Shown: positions 33,620 through 45,093, counted from the stretch's first letter. The stretch: 64,000 nt of DNA from Heligmosomoides polygyrus polygyrus (GCA_947396885.1 OX377206.1:86363960-86427959), one strand, 5' to 3'. Notes: generated by a model from the sequence alone, not told the origin. A program made the numbers and translations.

Positions 33620-35789
33620 TACAGTACCGTCGGTAAACGTTCGCCAAAACGCGGCCGGCGGCGGATTAATCCGCCGTTTCCGCCGCTTTGCCATAACTCT
33701 CTTCAAAGTCGCTTATATTCAATGAAAGGCACATTGTTGGAGTCAGAACAACATGATCTACCCAATGACGTAAAATTCCTGACAAGATTTCAAAATTTTT
33801 GAGTTCGAGATGACCTAGATTAGTCGAGCCCGTAATTGTCTTGACCTGATCCACATTCGCCCCTGAGTCTCCCCTAATTGTGCCCCCTGGCAAGGATCGA
33901 CTTGCCCAGTGGAATTTTAAAAATTTTAAACGCTGTAGAAAATGTATTTCATGCTAATTTTAGGTTTTGTCTCATCACGGCGATCTCTTTGATATCAAAT
34001 TCGCCTGATTTGCCCCCAAGTTCAGCGTTCCATGCATCCTCAACTGCCGATTTTTTCCATTTTCGTTAATTATTTACGACCGCATCACTTTTGCTCCAGG
34101 GCTGAGTTTTGCTAAAGTTTTCGACTTTGAGGTGTAGATTACAACTGTGGGTTTCAGGCTTAGTTTGATCAAAGGTAAGACAATAGTCAGCCGCCAAATT
34201 GGCAGTGCATCAAGGTTCCAGGGAGACACGTCCTGCAAAGGCTACTTCACGTGTGTAGATCTGTGGCTCCACGAGGCGGATCAGTATGGAAACTGGATAT
34301 GTGGTCAGACACCATGAAGGGATGCCGTTCCACAAAAACCATGGAGCTGTCAGCTTACGTCTCGGAGTTTCGATTTCATGAAAAGGCAGTTTCTTTCAAA
34401 TTCAACATTGAGATTTGACACTGACGTCTGCCCAGCCCTCGCAGAAGAGTTCCTACCACTTAGCAAAGCCCATATTTGCGATATCTTTCGAAATTTTTTC
34501 ACTCGACTTCAATCGAATTTGTTACTTGAGACAGGTCCGATACTGGAGCCCACACTGTTGCCGTAATTGCAGTGACCTGACCTGCCCCTGCAAACATGTG
34601 TCCTTTGGACATGCAATCGCTGCTTCTCTCCTCTCACTACTCACACTAACCATTTGCACTCCTTAAAATATCGACTATTGATGACTTAAGTGGTTTCCTT
34701 AGAAATTTTTTCTGAACTGCTGTTTCAATCTATGAAAGTGGTTTCCTTAGAAATTTTTTCTGAACTGCTGTTTGAATCTATCACCGAGTCGAAAGAGAAG
34801 GGATGACTTGTCATGTAAATATATGTCTTCTATCTCTAAGAAACAGCAGCAGAAAACGGAATACCTCATAAAAAGTCCCTCACAAAAATTCAAGCCTTAG
34901 GTATCGTGCGATAAATTTCGAGAGATATCGCAAATATGGGCTTTGCTAAGTGGTAGGAGCTCTTCTGCGAGGGTTGGGCAGACGTCAGTGTCAAATCTCA
35001 ATGTTGAATTTGAAGGAAACTGCCTTTCCATGGGAGCGAAACTCCGAGACGTAAGCTGCCAGCTCCATGGTTTTTGTGGGACAGGATCTCTGCATGGTGT
35101 CTGACCACATATCCAGCTTTCATCCTGATCCGCCTCGTGGAGACACAGATCTACACACGTGAAGTAGCCTTTGCAGGACGTGTCTCCCTGGAACCTTGAT
35201 GCACTGCCAATTTGGCGGCTGACTATTGTCTTACCTTTGATCAAACTAAGCCTGAAACCCACAGTTGTAATCTACACCTCAAAGTCGAAAACTTTAGCAA
35301 AACTCAGCCCTGGAGCAAAAGTGATGCGGTCGTAAATAATTAACGAAAATGGAAAAAATCGGCAGTTGAGGATGCATGGAACGCTGAACTTGGGGGCAAA
35401 TCAGGCGAATTTGATATCAAAGAGATCGCCGTGATAAGACAAAACCTAAAATTAGCATGAAACACATTTTCGACAGCGTTTAAAATTTTTAAAATTCCAC
35501 TGGGCAAGTCGATCCTTGCCAGGGGGCACAATTAGGGGAGACTCAGGGGCGAATGTGGATCAGGTCAAGACAATTACGGGCTCGACTAATCTAGGTCATC
35601 TCGAACTCAAAAATTTTGAAATCTTGGTATGATTTTTACGCAATTGGCTAGATCACGTTGTTCTGATTCCAACAATGCGCCTTTCATTGAATATAAACGA
35701 CTTTGAAGAGAGTTATGGCAAGGCGGCGGAAACGGCGGATTAATCCGCCGCCGGCCGCGTTTTGGCGAACGTTTACCGACGGTACTGTA
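33620..35789. mobile_element. Palindromic DNA transposon with arms of about 0.9 kb
   Basis: Begins TACAGTACCGTCGGTAAACG and ends with its reverse complement. The left arm (33620 to about 34500) and right arm (35789 back to about 34910) match almost base for base, including the 18-bp palindrome CGGCGGATTAATCCGCCG near each end. An identical 63-codon frame appears on opposite strands (33878-34069 + and 35340-35531 -), but it has no transposase motif. The end structure (TA then CAGT) suggests a Tc1/mariner-type TA target, by inference. The centre (34500-34900) holds a 45-bp direct duplication. A further copy lies at 62197-64000. Confidence 0.85.
34688..34779. repeat. 45-50 bp direct duplication in the palindrome centre
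   Basis: GTGGTTTCCTTAGAAATTTT followed by TTCTGAACTGCTGTTT and TGAATCTAT-like sequence occurs twice in tandem (from 34690 and 34738) between the two long arms. Confidence 0.8.
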
Positions 35790-36598
35790 AGTTGAACGAA
35801 CAGGCGAATGAGTCCACTTTGTTTATGCTAGGGCGCGCTAGATGTGCCCAGCGCGATAACAAAGAAAGTGCTTGGGTGCCGCGCGAAGAGCCGCTCGGAC
35901 ACGTCTTCTGAGAAGAGACTTGGAATAAATTTTACGGACACGGCGTGAATCATCGCCTCCTGGAACCTCAACGCTGCGTATTGATTGAGCATTTCCACAC
36001 TTCAGATTCGTGGGAATTAGCTAGAAGTGAGGTGATTATTAATAGTGACATAGGTGTTGCCATATCAAGTTTACCTGGATAACGAGCGATTTTCAGGGTG
36101 ATTCCTCCGACAATGAATTTGAAAACTACTACTATCCGAGCAGCCAAGCCTGGGTAGTTTGCTTATTTCGTTGTGTTTTTGCTTATTAATTGTGTTTCTC
36201 TTGCAATGTTTTTAGGATACGGCCCTCTCCAACTAGGATTAACCGAGATCACGAAGATGTCACACTTTCCGGCAACTTTGCCCTATCCAAAGCATGCTCA
36301 GATCTCTTCCTGTTTTTCTAACGCATAAATATCATACTTGAAGTTTTCTGACAAATCGCCAGGAATCTATGGAGGACGGTGACGGTAGACTTCCACCCAG
36401 AAGTTAACCTGCAGATGGCTTGCCTCTTAATCGTACCCAGATCATGGCAATCTGGAAATTAACTGTGTTGCCGAACAGCAATTTGGAGATAAATTAAAGT
36501 CATAAGCATAACAGCGGTTGAGTGGCCGAGAGGATGTGACCAATACTTTGGGAGCAAGGGTAGGGTTCAAAACTGGGGTTTATACATTGTTGATACAC
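35790..36598. other. Intergenic; tRNA-like word at 36517-36590
   Basis: Around 36520 (+) a TGAGTGGCCGAGAGGATGTG segment resembles a class II tRNA box A, with a GGGTTCAAAAC box B at 36571. The arms do not fold well, so this is a decayed tRNA-like repeat (family C type) at most. Nothing else recognised. Confidence 0.4.
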
Positions 36599-37205
36599 AC
36601 AGTGCGGCAAAAGTACCCGTGCACTTAAACATTAAGAGGACGTCCCACGACAGTTACCAACCGGAAAATGTAAAACTCGTAAGACAAAAAAATCCGAAGG
36701 AACGCCAGGAGATCGACGCGTCAGATGGCAAAAGACGTAGGAATAAGCGAAAGATCAACAAGGAGGATAGTCAGGGGTAAGCTTAGGAAATTTCCTTATC
36801 GTCTGCAGAAATGCCAACTACTGACGGACACTATGAAGAAGACGAGATTGGAAAGATGCAGAAGGTTGCCGCAACGATTCACGGTGGCACGCGCTTGAGA
36901 CATCGTCTTTAGCGATGAAAAGATTTCCACACTGAATCCAGTCTTCAACGTCCAAAATGAAAGGATTATTGGTGACTCGCTTGCGGATGCTATCACCAAA
37001 GGACGACTTCAGGAAAGTGCGAAAAAGCCTCAGTCTATTATGGTTTGGGAGGAGTTACGTCTTCATGGAAAACTCCACGTGTTTTCGTCGAAGCTGGCAA
37101 GAAAATCAACGCAGCGGTTTACAAGGATATCCTGGAAAAAAGTTCTCAAGCCGTGGGCCGATTCCCACTTCGGAGAAGCCTACTGCTGCATTGTATTGGT
37201 TTTAA
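36599..37205 (+). pseudogene. maT/Tc1-like transposase relic
   Basis: Reading through several frames gives a continuous transposase. A helix-turn-helix segment with QMAKDVGISERSTRRIV and KLRKFPYRLQKCQLL starts near 36690. Then come the first catalytic Asp block (IVFSDEKI), NVQNERIIG, KKPQSIMVW, then after a frameshift GGVTSSWKTPRVFVEAGKKI and VYKDILEK, and after another shift PWADSHFGEAYCC. The sequence ends before the QQD block with the second Asp. The order matches maT/Tc1-related (DD37D-like) transposases. The AGTGCGGCAAAAGTA at 36600 may be the remains of the left terminal repeat. At least three frame breaks and the 3' truncation make it inactive. Confidence 0.8.
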
Positions 37206-37329
37206 AATCGTTCATTATGTAGGCGAATATATAATATATAATTTACAACAAATAATAAATACATGTGAAATCATTTTTGAAGGTGTCTGACGAATATTAC
37301 CTTGATCGATCAACACCATGTCATTACAG

Positions 37330-37415
37330 TCGTTAGGCAAGCATATTGCCTCCGTGATATCCCGTTAAAATAGAATTCGTGGCGCATTCCAAAAGAACGC
37401 CGTCCTTCATCATTT
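37330..37415 (+). mobile_element. SINE family A, 3' fragment
   Basis: Only the tail third is present (TTGCCTCCGTGATATCCCGT to CGCCGTCCTTCATC). Confidence 0.75.
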
Positions 37416-37429
37416 TTGCCCTTTATATT

Positions 37430-37735
37430 AATACCAGACTTTCAGCGGTCTACCGGTCAGCTACCAAACGTCGAAAAAAGAACGCTTTGGAAGTAACTAT
37501 TTCCAGACCTTTCGACTCAAATGAGAGAAAAAAACTGGTCTCGCTTATTACATAAGAAAGGATAGCTTAAGGTCCTCAAAACGGTTGACGTAAAACGTGC
37601 CCATGCAACATCGCTTTCCATTGCGAAGTGTCCAATCTGAAGAAAAATCGATAAAATCGATCGATGTTGTTCGTTCGTTCGACTCTCTGGACTTTCTGTA
37701 AATCTCGTCTGAATGACGCCATATCGGATATGATA
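37430..37735. repeat. Dispersed repeat shared with 19235-19520
   Basis: Shared words in the same order: CCAGACTTTCAGCGGTCTAC, TCCTCAAAACGGTTGACGT, AATCTGAAGAAAAATCGATA, AAATCTCGTCTGAATGACGCC. It ends abruptly at the Helitron hairpin (37739), so the Helitron probably inserted into or beside it. Confidence 0.65.
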
Positions 37736-37738
37736 TGA

Positions 37739-37792
37739 CAAGTGCGAGACACGCCTAACGGCGTGTCTCGCACTTGCCCGCTTCGCGGGGTG
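37739..37792 (-). repeat. Helitron 3'-terminal hairpin (17 bp perfect) plus adjacent GC hairpin
   Basis: CAAGTGCGAGACACGCC (37739-37755), loop TAAC, and its exact complement 37760-37776, followed by CCCGCTTCGCGGG. It lies about 137 nt beyond the stop of the minus-strand helicase, on the side where Helitrons carry their 3' hairpin. The terminus would be CTTG next to T rather than the classical CTRR-T, so a Helentron/Helitron2-like type is possible. Confidence 0.65.
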
Positions 37793-37912
37793 ATACAGTT
37801 AGTCTTTTTCTCAGGAACTACTCTTGTACAAAGAAAGATGTGCGCTTCAAAAAAAATTTTTCATAGCGCAACGAAAATGGTTTAATTTTTTACTCAAACA
37901 TCTCGGTGAATA

Positions 37913-38829
37913 CTACGTTTGATATAATTTTCCGTCCTGGTGGTAGCCAAATTTTGATCTCTGTCGAACACGTGAGCACGCCACGTACAGTTGACCATGA
38001 GAAAAAACTGGGCTGGAGAGGTATACACCGACTCTATGGAATGTTTGTCCCTGACTCTTGTTTATTGTCATTGCGTAGGCCAAACGCACAGGAAATTGTC
38101 TCTTCTTAAATCTGCACGGTGAGGTGTCATAGGCAGGCGGACAGAATATTATTCTAGGAATAAGGACATACTGTCCTTTGTTCGCTCCAGTTGCAATATT
38201 GCAGCCTAGAATGTACCTATTCATATGTTCAACGGTGAGTCGTGTACCATTGCATAGACCATGGTAGACTCTACGATTCCGCAGAAGCATTATGACTGCT
38301 CCTTTCTTTAGATGGAGTTCATGTGGCGGGTATCCCTGGGGTGTCAAGCTGTTTAGAATCTCCAATGAATACTCTGTGTCGTTGTTAGCTTCAGTTTCGT
38401 CATTCATAACCTCATCTATGCTTCTGTAAATCTTTTCCTGCCCAGGTAGTTTCGAAAGCAATTTGTTGTTTATCTCCAAAGAGTCGAAATTCCTTGGCGT
38501 CAAAATCGCTCTACCAACTGCAGCGGACATATCTTCTAAGGTCACTATATCACCAAATATCTCATTTGCTATATCTCCAGAGCTCAGCATATCGTCGGGC
38601 ACTTCCACTTCATTGGAATCGTTTTGGAGCTCTCCGTTTCCAAGTTGAATTAGAAAGTTAGACCAACCGATTCCACCGCTGGACGTCCCCATATTCTCAG
38701 TCAATCTGTATTTAAATAAATGAGGCCACCGTGAGGAGCTATTGATAGAAACGTTCAGAATTTTGGACCGTCCTGCTTTTGGCACGACAGGAGGAATTTG
38801 TCTGAAATCACCTCCTAGGATAATCCAGA
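37913..38829 (-). pseudogene. Helitron Pif1-type helicase, C-terminal part
   Basis: Open from the minus-strand GGDFRQIPPVVP (helicase Walker B/motif III region at about 38820-38785) through 290 codons. The C-terminal motifs are HELHLKKGAVIMLLRNRR, NGTRLTVEHM, FPVRLAYAMTINKSQGQTF (motif V) and YVACSRVRQ (motif VI), as in Pif1/RRM3 helicases of Helitron transposons. The N-terminal half of the helicase (Walker A) and the Rep/HUH nuclease are missing: homology stops at 38829, where the repeat units of 38.86-39.66 kb begin. The protein is intact over its remaining length with no frame break, so loss of the 5' part may be fairly recent. Confidence 0.88.
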
Positions 38830-38859
38830 TGCCTCCTGCCTCTTAATCCAGATGCCTCT

Positions 38860-39628
38860 GGCGCGACGTAGAGGACCTTTTTTCTGAATCGAGACGTTTA
38901 GAAATACGTGCAGTTGCCGTTGTGTCAAGCAGGAGAGGCTATACTTCCTCTGTAGATCAGCATCCCATGTCAAATTCTGAGAGCGCCTGCACGCCGCAGC
39001 ACGCCGGTGACACAATTCCTTAATTCAGATGCTTCTAGGGCGGCGTAGAGGACCTGTCCTCTGAAACCAGCACCTCTGAAGACCCACCTTCTGAATGCAG
39101 AGGATCAGGAGCGCGCACAGTTGCCGCTGTGTCGAGCATGAAGAGGCTGCGCATATGGCAGATTCCTTGTTTCGCGTATAAATTTTCTTACGGCTCCCTT
39201 TTTGCTGGTTCCCCGTCCTGGTTCCGCCTCGCGAACGCCCATTGCGTGTCATCGGTGTCACATCTTCTAAATCCGTACTCTCTTATTGGTAATGGATCCC
39301 CTTACTGATCCTCTTGACTGCTCCCCCCCCCCCTTGATTGCTAACTCCCTACTGGTCAATCCTTAATGCTTCATTGATCCCCCTATCAACCCCACCCCTT
39401 TCCGATGCTTCCTCCAAGTCGCTACCTCCTGGTCGCTGTCGATTCTCCACCCTCGAAGTTCCCCCTTATACTCTTCCCCCTTTAGTGGTCTTCTTATGCT
39501 AATGGCACGAAGTCGGCACGGCTTCTGAATTTGGACGCTCAGGAACGCGCGTAAGTGCTGTTGTGTCAAGCAGTAAAAGGATGCGCTTTCTATGCTGCAG
39601 CAATTCCCACGTTCAATGGGAAATTTCG
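38860..39628. repeat. Helitron-associated repeat units and T/C-rich stretch
   Basis: Units with GACGTTTAGAAATACGTGCA, TGCCGTTGTGTCAAGCAGGA and AGCATCCCATGT (38880, 39095 and 39530) flank a T/C-rich segment 39180-39500 containing a poly-C run (39325). The same pieces in the same order occur at 26340-26980. Confidence 0.65.
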
Positions 39629-39852
39629 ACCGCGCTGTGGATTATACAGCGAACCTCACTTATTAGATTAGATAGATCATTCAACCGCTCTCGCTGTGGA
39701 TGATGCGGCCTTCCTCACTTAGGTTAGATCATTCGACCGCTCTCGCTGTGGGTGGTGCGGCGTACCTAACTTAAGTTAGATCATTCGACCGCTCTCGCTA
39801 TGGGTGATGCGGCGAATGCGGCGTATCTCACTTAGATTAGATCACTCGACGG
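39629..39852. repeat. Tandem repeat, about 57-bp unit, four copies
   Basis: Unit words: TCATTCGACCGCTCTCGCTG, TGGGTGATGCGGCG and TCACTTAGGTTAGA. Copies start near 39629, 39688, 39737 and 39789; the last has a 12-bp internal duplication (GCGGCGAATGCGGCG). Confidence 0.8.
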
Positions 39853-41346
39853 ACAAACTCTTTTATATATAGGTGGTGATACGATCTGCAACAGTAACAG
39901 CAACTTCCCTCGCTCCTCCATTACTTTTCAATATGTCGGCGGGCAGAAGGACCGACAGACATATGCACAGACGAGTATCTCTCTTTCGATATAGGATATA
40001 GGATCAAGAAGAATGTCCTTCAGTCAAAATGACGAGCTTAGTAATGCCGATCCGGATCTGAAGATCGCTTGGAGGCTGTTAGTCCTAGTAGAGTTCGACA
40101 GACGAAAGGACGTGACAAACGGAGAAACGCTAGCTCTTTTATGTACTAATAACACCTGCCGAAAACTCGATAATATCAACCGATTTTTTACCCGATAACT
40201 CCGAGCGAAAAGCGATACTACCTATCAATACTGGTCACCCCATCGAGTCCTTTTACCTGCTGTGAAGTTGATCCATCGGCCATCACAATCGCGCGACTAC
40301 CAACCTAATCGAGCTGAGCTGGGCGAAAATAACCCCTGTCGAAAACCGAAAATGTCGATCGATATTGGTCGCCCTTTGGAATCCTTTCACTTCCTTATCG
40401 ATGTGAACATTTTCCACTGAGTTTCGTCTATTTTTTGGCGTTGGCGCGAGAGGGTCACTTTGACACGTATTTCTATATGTGTTGGTCTATTTTACATGTT
40501 CTCTTTTATATATAGGACTTACTTGATTCCTAGCATCGGAAACGTTTCCACCCAAACTTTTAGAGTTACTCGAGATAATGACTACAAATTTGGGACCAGC
40601 TTTGATGTTACGGGAGTGCTGAAATACTCCCTCTGAGCGCCGTTTTCTTTTCTCACCTAGTGTTAAACTATTCTACATGTTTCTCCTATGAGATCGTAAA
40701 CATTATTCAAGAATTCTTATTCTAAACGAATAATGCTGATTTTTTAGTTATCATACTAAATACTGTCATTATCAACGTTTGAGTGAGATCGGTGGTTTTG
40801 ATTAAATCATCTTTAGGAGGCGCTTCCTCCGACTGTACTATGCACACCCAATGAGGATGTTCTCACCAAGAAGTCAGAAGACGTGTCATGTGTCAGAATA
40901 CCTTATTTGACGGACAATTGATCGAGTAGCGTGAACTGACCTTGGAAATCGCACACACGCGCACACTCCTGTCTCTCTTTTGACGGCCTTATTACGAACA
41001 TGGACCGAAACGTCAACAGTGCTTCGAATCCGCTTCTGCAGAAGATTGGATGTCGTCAGTCGAATAGCTTCTATCTGGGAGAGTTCAGAATTCTTCTAGG
41101 CGCCGTTGACACATAACAGAAACGGGCGATTTTTAGCTGGTAGGATATTTTTTCGAACATAAAAAATTTAAGGGTGGGAAGGACAAGGTACAAGGTAAGT
41201 AGTATAGCAGTGATTTAAAAGACGATGTAGAACTGGGGTTTCAACTAGCCAGTTAGAATGCAGCTTGAACTTGAACCTGGAACGAATGCGAAGTTGAGTG
41301 AGTTACTAATGAATCCGTTGGCGGTATAGAACTACAAGTTAGGATA
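39853..41346. other. Dispersed ATCGATAAAATCGAT-type repeat, SINE scrap, no gene recognised
   Basis: 39850-40510 carries words of the dispersed family also at 19.6, 48.4 and 55.3 kb (CTCTTTTATATATAGG, AACCGAAAATGTCGATCGAT, ATTGGTCGCCC). 40816-40850 is a 35-bp head fragment of SINE family A (minus). The remainder holds nothing I recognise. Confidence 0.45.
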
Positions 41347-41624
41347 CAAGGATAAAGGTCGTCCATCCCTTTCGGGATGCGAATGCACCGCGCATTCTAC
41401 TTCTGTCGTGGAGGCAAATTGAATGCGTATTTAGCCTAAGCGATGAATTGTGGTGGCCAGACGATGAACAGGTCGGTGCTCTATCCTTCCCTGACAAGTC
41501 TGGTACCACTTCATCGAATCCGGAGGTATGGAAGGCTTGGTAGGTGGGGTTATGGGGGATCTGAACCAAGAACCTTGGAGTGCACGCGATGGTTGGCGCC
41601 TCCTCCGACTGCGCTCCATGCGGC
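41347..41624 (-). mobile_element. tRNA-derived SINE family A, diverged
   Basis: GGATAAAGGTCGTCCATCCC at left and CTCCTCCGACTGCGCTCCAT at right; several short deletions in the middle. Confidence 0.82.
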
Positions 41625-42530
41625 CCTGAACACGGTACGGAAACCCACTGAAGGTGCAGAACCCTTCCACTGATCTGCCGTTTCCATGAAACAGTGGCAG
41701 CAAACATTCAGCGACCACCAGACGGTCACTTTTCCCGCAAAAACTCCCGATGGTGGCATGCTTGCATTACCGTGGCGTCTTCACAGAATAGATCGGATGA
41801 AGCAGCTCCGAATCATTCCACAACAAATGACAAAATTCACGGGAATTTGCGGCGGCGGTGGATATGTCACACTCACACACACACACGCACACGGTGTTAC
41901 TTGTTCGGAATGGGGATGATTCACGAGGTCGGCCTTTGATTAGTGTGTGCGCAGACGCACCGCATACACTTGCGTTCACCACCACCATCACCTTCACCAC
42001 CGTCACCACACGGCTCGACGACGGTCGTCGGAGACCGGCATGTATGAATGAGTGGCAAAGCAGGTAATCGTCTCCTCTTCCTACATGTCCCACACGCATT
42101 CAATTCTTTTTCTCCTTCCCTTAGTTCGCTTCCACCGTTGTCCTTCGAAAATTTCTTTTACCGTGGCATGCCAGTCTTCTAAATATCCTTTGACGCGTAG
42201 TAGACTTATTACATCGACAAAATATGCCATTTCCACATTTCCGTTGTTAAACGTCATGCCAAGATTCAACGACAGCCGAACTTGGAACATCTATGCCATT
42301 TCCATTCTGAAAACTTTCACGATATTGTGATGGGTCAGTGCTAATGAAACAACAAAACAAAATGTGATGCTTGCGTGCACGCTAACTACGTGTAAGCCAA
42401 TACCCTGCGTCTTCTTATGTAAAGCTAAAAGAAATTAAGTATTTGTAACATTATTTTTGCTTGAGGGCACGTGACCTGACTCAGACAGAGTAGAAATTTC
42501 ACCAGTAGTTCGAACATTCTCTTGACTACT
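41625..42530. other. Intergenic; (CA)n patch at 41868-41890
   Basis: A short CA microsatellite, then CACCACCATCACC-type words at 41980-42010. The overlapping frames at 41686-42330 are compositional; no domain recognised. Confidence 0.35.
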
Positions 42531-42549
42531 GAGCTTGAAAAGTGAAACG

Positions 42550-42665
42550 TTACTTTATTATTATTTATTATTTATTATTATTTTAAATTATTGTTATTAT
42601 TTTATTATTATTTTATGTTACTATTATTTATTAGTATTTTATATTAATTTATTTGCTATTTTTGT
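42550..42665. repeat. TTATTATTTATTA microsatellite
   Basis: An imperfect array of TTATTA and TTTATTA units. It precedes a SINE head fragment. Confidence 0.85.
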
Positions 42666-42712
42666 TATAGATTCTACTACAACGGGTTGCAGTAGAATGT
42701 ATAGGGTTGTAG

Positions 42713-42777
42713 GGTTGTCGAGCGCAATCGGAAGAGGCGCCGACTGAAGCGTGCAGCCAGTACAAGATTGTACAAGG
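42713..42777 (+). mobile_element. SINE family A, isolated 5' (tRNA head) fragment
   Basis: GAGCGCAATCGGAAGAGGCG to AGTACAAGATTGTACAAGG; stops after the head. It is unusual because LINE-driven truncation normally removes the 5' end. Confidence 0.7.
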
Positions 42778-42841
42778 AAATGTTCTAAGAACGCCTTTAA
42801 ATAACTTGTAATTATTATATGTTTGCATTATTATTGTTGAA

Positions 42842-43124
42842 GGACGTGTGGAGCGCAGTCAGAGGAGGCGCCGACTGACGCGTGCACCCGGTACAAGATT
42901 CTTGGTTCGGATTTCCCGCCAGACCAACCAAGTCTTCCATTCCTCCGGGGTCGGTGAATTGGTGTCAGGCTTGTCTGGGAACGATAAAGCACTGAACTGT
43001 TGATTGGCTGGCAACCGCAAGTCATTGAACAGGCCAAACACGCATTCAAGTTGTCTCCACCACAAAGTAGAGTGTTTGGCGCAACCCACAAAGGGATTAA
43101 TTAACGCCGTCGTTTATCCCTTTA
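42842..43124 (+). mobile_element. tRNA-derived SINE family A
   Basis: Complete copy (GGACGTGTGGAGCGCAGTCA to CGTCGTTTATCCC). The head shares the unusual CCGACTGA.GCGTGCA and AGTACAAGATT/GGTACAAGATT changes with the fragment at 42713, so both belong to one subfamily or arose by local duplication. Confidence 0.88.
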
Positions 43125-43547
43125 ACTTCGCGGTTACTACAATCTAGCTGGCACCTACCGAGCGGAATACTGAAAAAGTTTCGATGTCTGGCCTCCCAAT
43201 TTCCGCTCATATTTTCTGTCGTCTCCTACATACATATCCACCCATTCCCGAGGTTTTCCAGACTTTTACTTGTGTTACGTTTCCTGTCACTGTTACTTTA
43301 TGTCAAGGAAATTTCGATCGTTACCCAACTGTATAGCGGATGGGGTCAAATCTCCTCTTTCTCATCAATGCCATGGACGATAGGACGATAGTGTGTATAA
43401 AAGTGAGAATGTCATCAAACATCAGTACATTCGTTCATATATCTACATACCTCACAAAAATCTGCTTGGATAGTTCGATTTTGGATATGATTTCTATATA
43501 CAAAGACTCATGTTATGTTTGTTTAATATAAATTACACAGGTAGGCG
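43125..43547. other. Intergenic, nothing recognised
   Basis: A 63-codon frame (43340-43531 +) without domain; no repeat noted. Confidence 0.4.
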
Positions 43548-43822
43548 TTGGTCATCCCCTTTGCGGGAGGTGCCATGCGTTCTACTTCCACGAAATATCG
43601 AGGAGGTAATTTGAATGCGTATTTGGCCTATGCAGTGCCTTGCGGTGGATATCCGTTGGACAAGTCAGCGTTTTATACTTATCAGGCCAGTCTGGTACCA
43701 CTTCATTGACCCCGGAGGGTGGAGGACTTGGTAAGCCCGACGAGAAATCTGGACAAAGAACTTGGTATCTGGTTCACACGACAGTCGGCGCCTCCTCCGA
43801 CTGCGCTTCACGCGCCCCACGC
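43548..43822 (-). mobile_element. tRNA-derived SINE family A
   Basis: GGTCATCCCCTTTGCGGGAG at left, GGCGCCTCCTCCGACTGCGC and CACGCGCCCCA head at right. Confidence 0.85.
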
Positions 43823-43997
43823 CGATTGTAAGTGTAGATTAACAGGTTCTCCCGTGCAGTTGTAGTTGGGTTGTACTTGGTTGTATTCTGTCGATGTAGA
43901 ATAATGCGGTCTACTAGGACACATCTGAAAGGTCTGAACCCGCTGCAAAATCTGTGTCTGCTCATCGTACAACACCGCTGACTGCGTACTATACATT

Positions 43998-44340
43998 GGA
44001 TCCGAATGAATCATTTTCGGATACCCGATTCGGATATCCTACCACGAATCATGCAAAAATCCGAGGCCCACAAGATTGCCCGTATCCGAATCATTCAAAA
44101 ATCCGTGGTCAGCGAAAATAGCGTTGTCCGATTCATTCAATTATCTGACAATTCGGTCGGATACAATGTATTGAATGAATCAATTTTAGATATCTGATTC
44201 GGATATTGCTATCCGAATCATCCAAAAAATCCGAGGTACGCAAAATCGTCCTTATCTGAATCATCCAAAAATCCGCGAAAATGGCGTAATCCGAATCATC
44301 CGATTATCCGAAGATTTTCGATCGGATCCAATGTATACTG
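43998..44340. repeat. Two direct units of ATCCGAATCATCCAAAAATC repeat
   Basis: TTGGATCCGAATGAATCATT, GATTCGGATATCC and AATCCGAGG words occur in the same order from 43998 and again from about 44172, each unit about 170 bp and ending in a GGATACAATGTATT-like word. Confidence 0.75.
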
Positions 44341-44403
44341 CATACACCACAGCATCATGTAACCAAACTACGTACGAGTTTTTGGAGTTCTAAGTATTCA
44401 TGG

Positions 44404-44697
44404 TAGCGCGTAGTAGCGCAGTCGGGGAGGAGGTGTCGGCTGTCACGTACTCCCCGAATCAAAGGTTTTTCGTTCGGGTACCGCCCAAGCTAGCCACTCC
44501 TCTAATCGCGATTGGTGAACTGAAACCGGGCTCGTCTGGAAACGATAAAACACTGACTTATCTATCAGCTAGCCACCGCAAGTCATGGTGTAGGCCATAT
44601 ACGCAATCGAATTACCTCTACCACATCCTGTAGAAGTAGAATGCTAGGCGCATCCTAAATTGACTGTAAATTGATTAACACTGTCCTATATCCTCTC
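44404..44697 (+). mobile_element. tRNA-derived SINE family A, diverged
   Basis: GCGTAGTAGCGCAGTCGGGG head, CATCCTGTAGAAGTAGAATG tail region; central words altered. Confidence 0.82.
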
Positions 44698-44810
44698 CCT
44701 TCACTCAAGTACTCATGTAAGGTATGTGTTATGCCCATTTTTAAAAATGAACAAATGAACAAATTCAGAAACGTTTGCGGCGGGGGGGGGGGGGGGTGAT
44801 GACACATTAA

Positions 44811-45093
44811 TAGTCCGTGAAGCGCAGTCGGAGGAGGCACCGCCTGCAGCGCGCACCCCGAATCGATTCGCGTGGTTCTGATCCCAGGCAGGCCATCCGA
44901 GACTAACATCTCTCACGGGAATGAGTGATTTTGTTTCTGTCCTGTCTGAGAGAGAAGAAGCCCAGAGTTCTCCGTCGACTGATCGCTCATTGTATGGAGC
45001 AAAAACATTGAAATTTCCTCAACAACAAAAGTCTCGTAGAGGTGGTGTGCGTGGCACATCCCAAGATGGGTTTACCCTGTCCGGTATCCTTTT
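44811..45093 (+). mobile_element. tRNA-derived SINE family A, diverged, beside a poly-G tract
   Basis: GTCCGTGAAGCGCAGTCGGA head directly after a run of 12 or more G (44782-44796); the tail ends TATCCTTTTTT. Confidence 0.82.

Noticed and set aside
41767..42099. Open frames over the CA-rich region as a coding exon
   Set aside because: Opposing frames are open on both strands because of CA/CAC composition; no splice sites or motif.
43998..44340. CRISPR-like array from the repeated ATCCGAATCAT words
   Set aside because: Only two long diverged units with no regular spacers; the window is a nuclear eukaryotic sequence.
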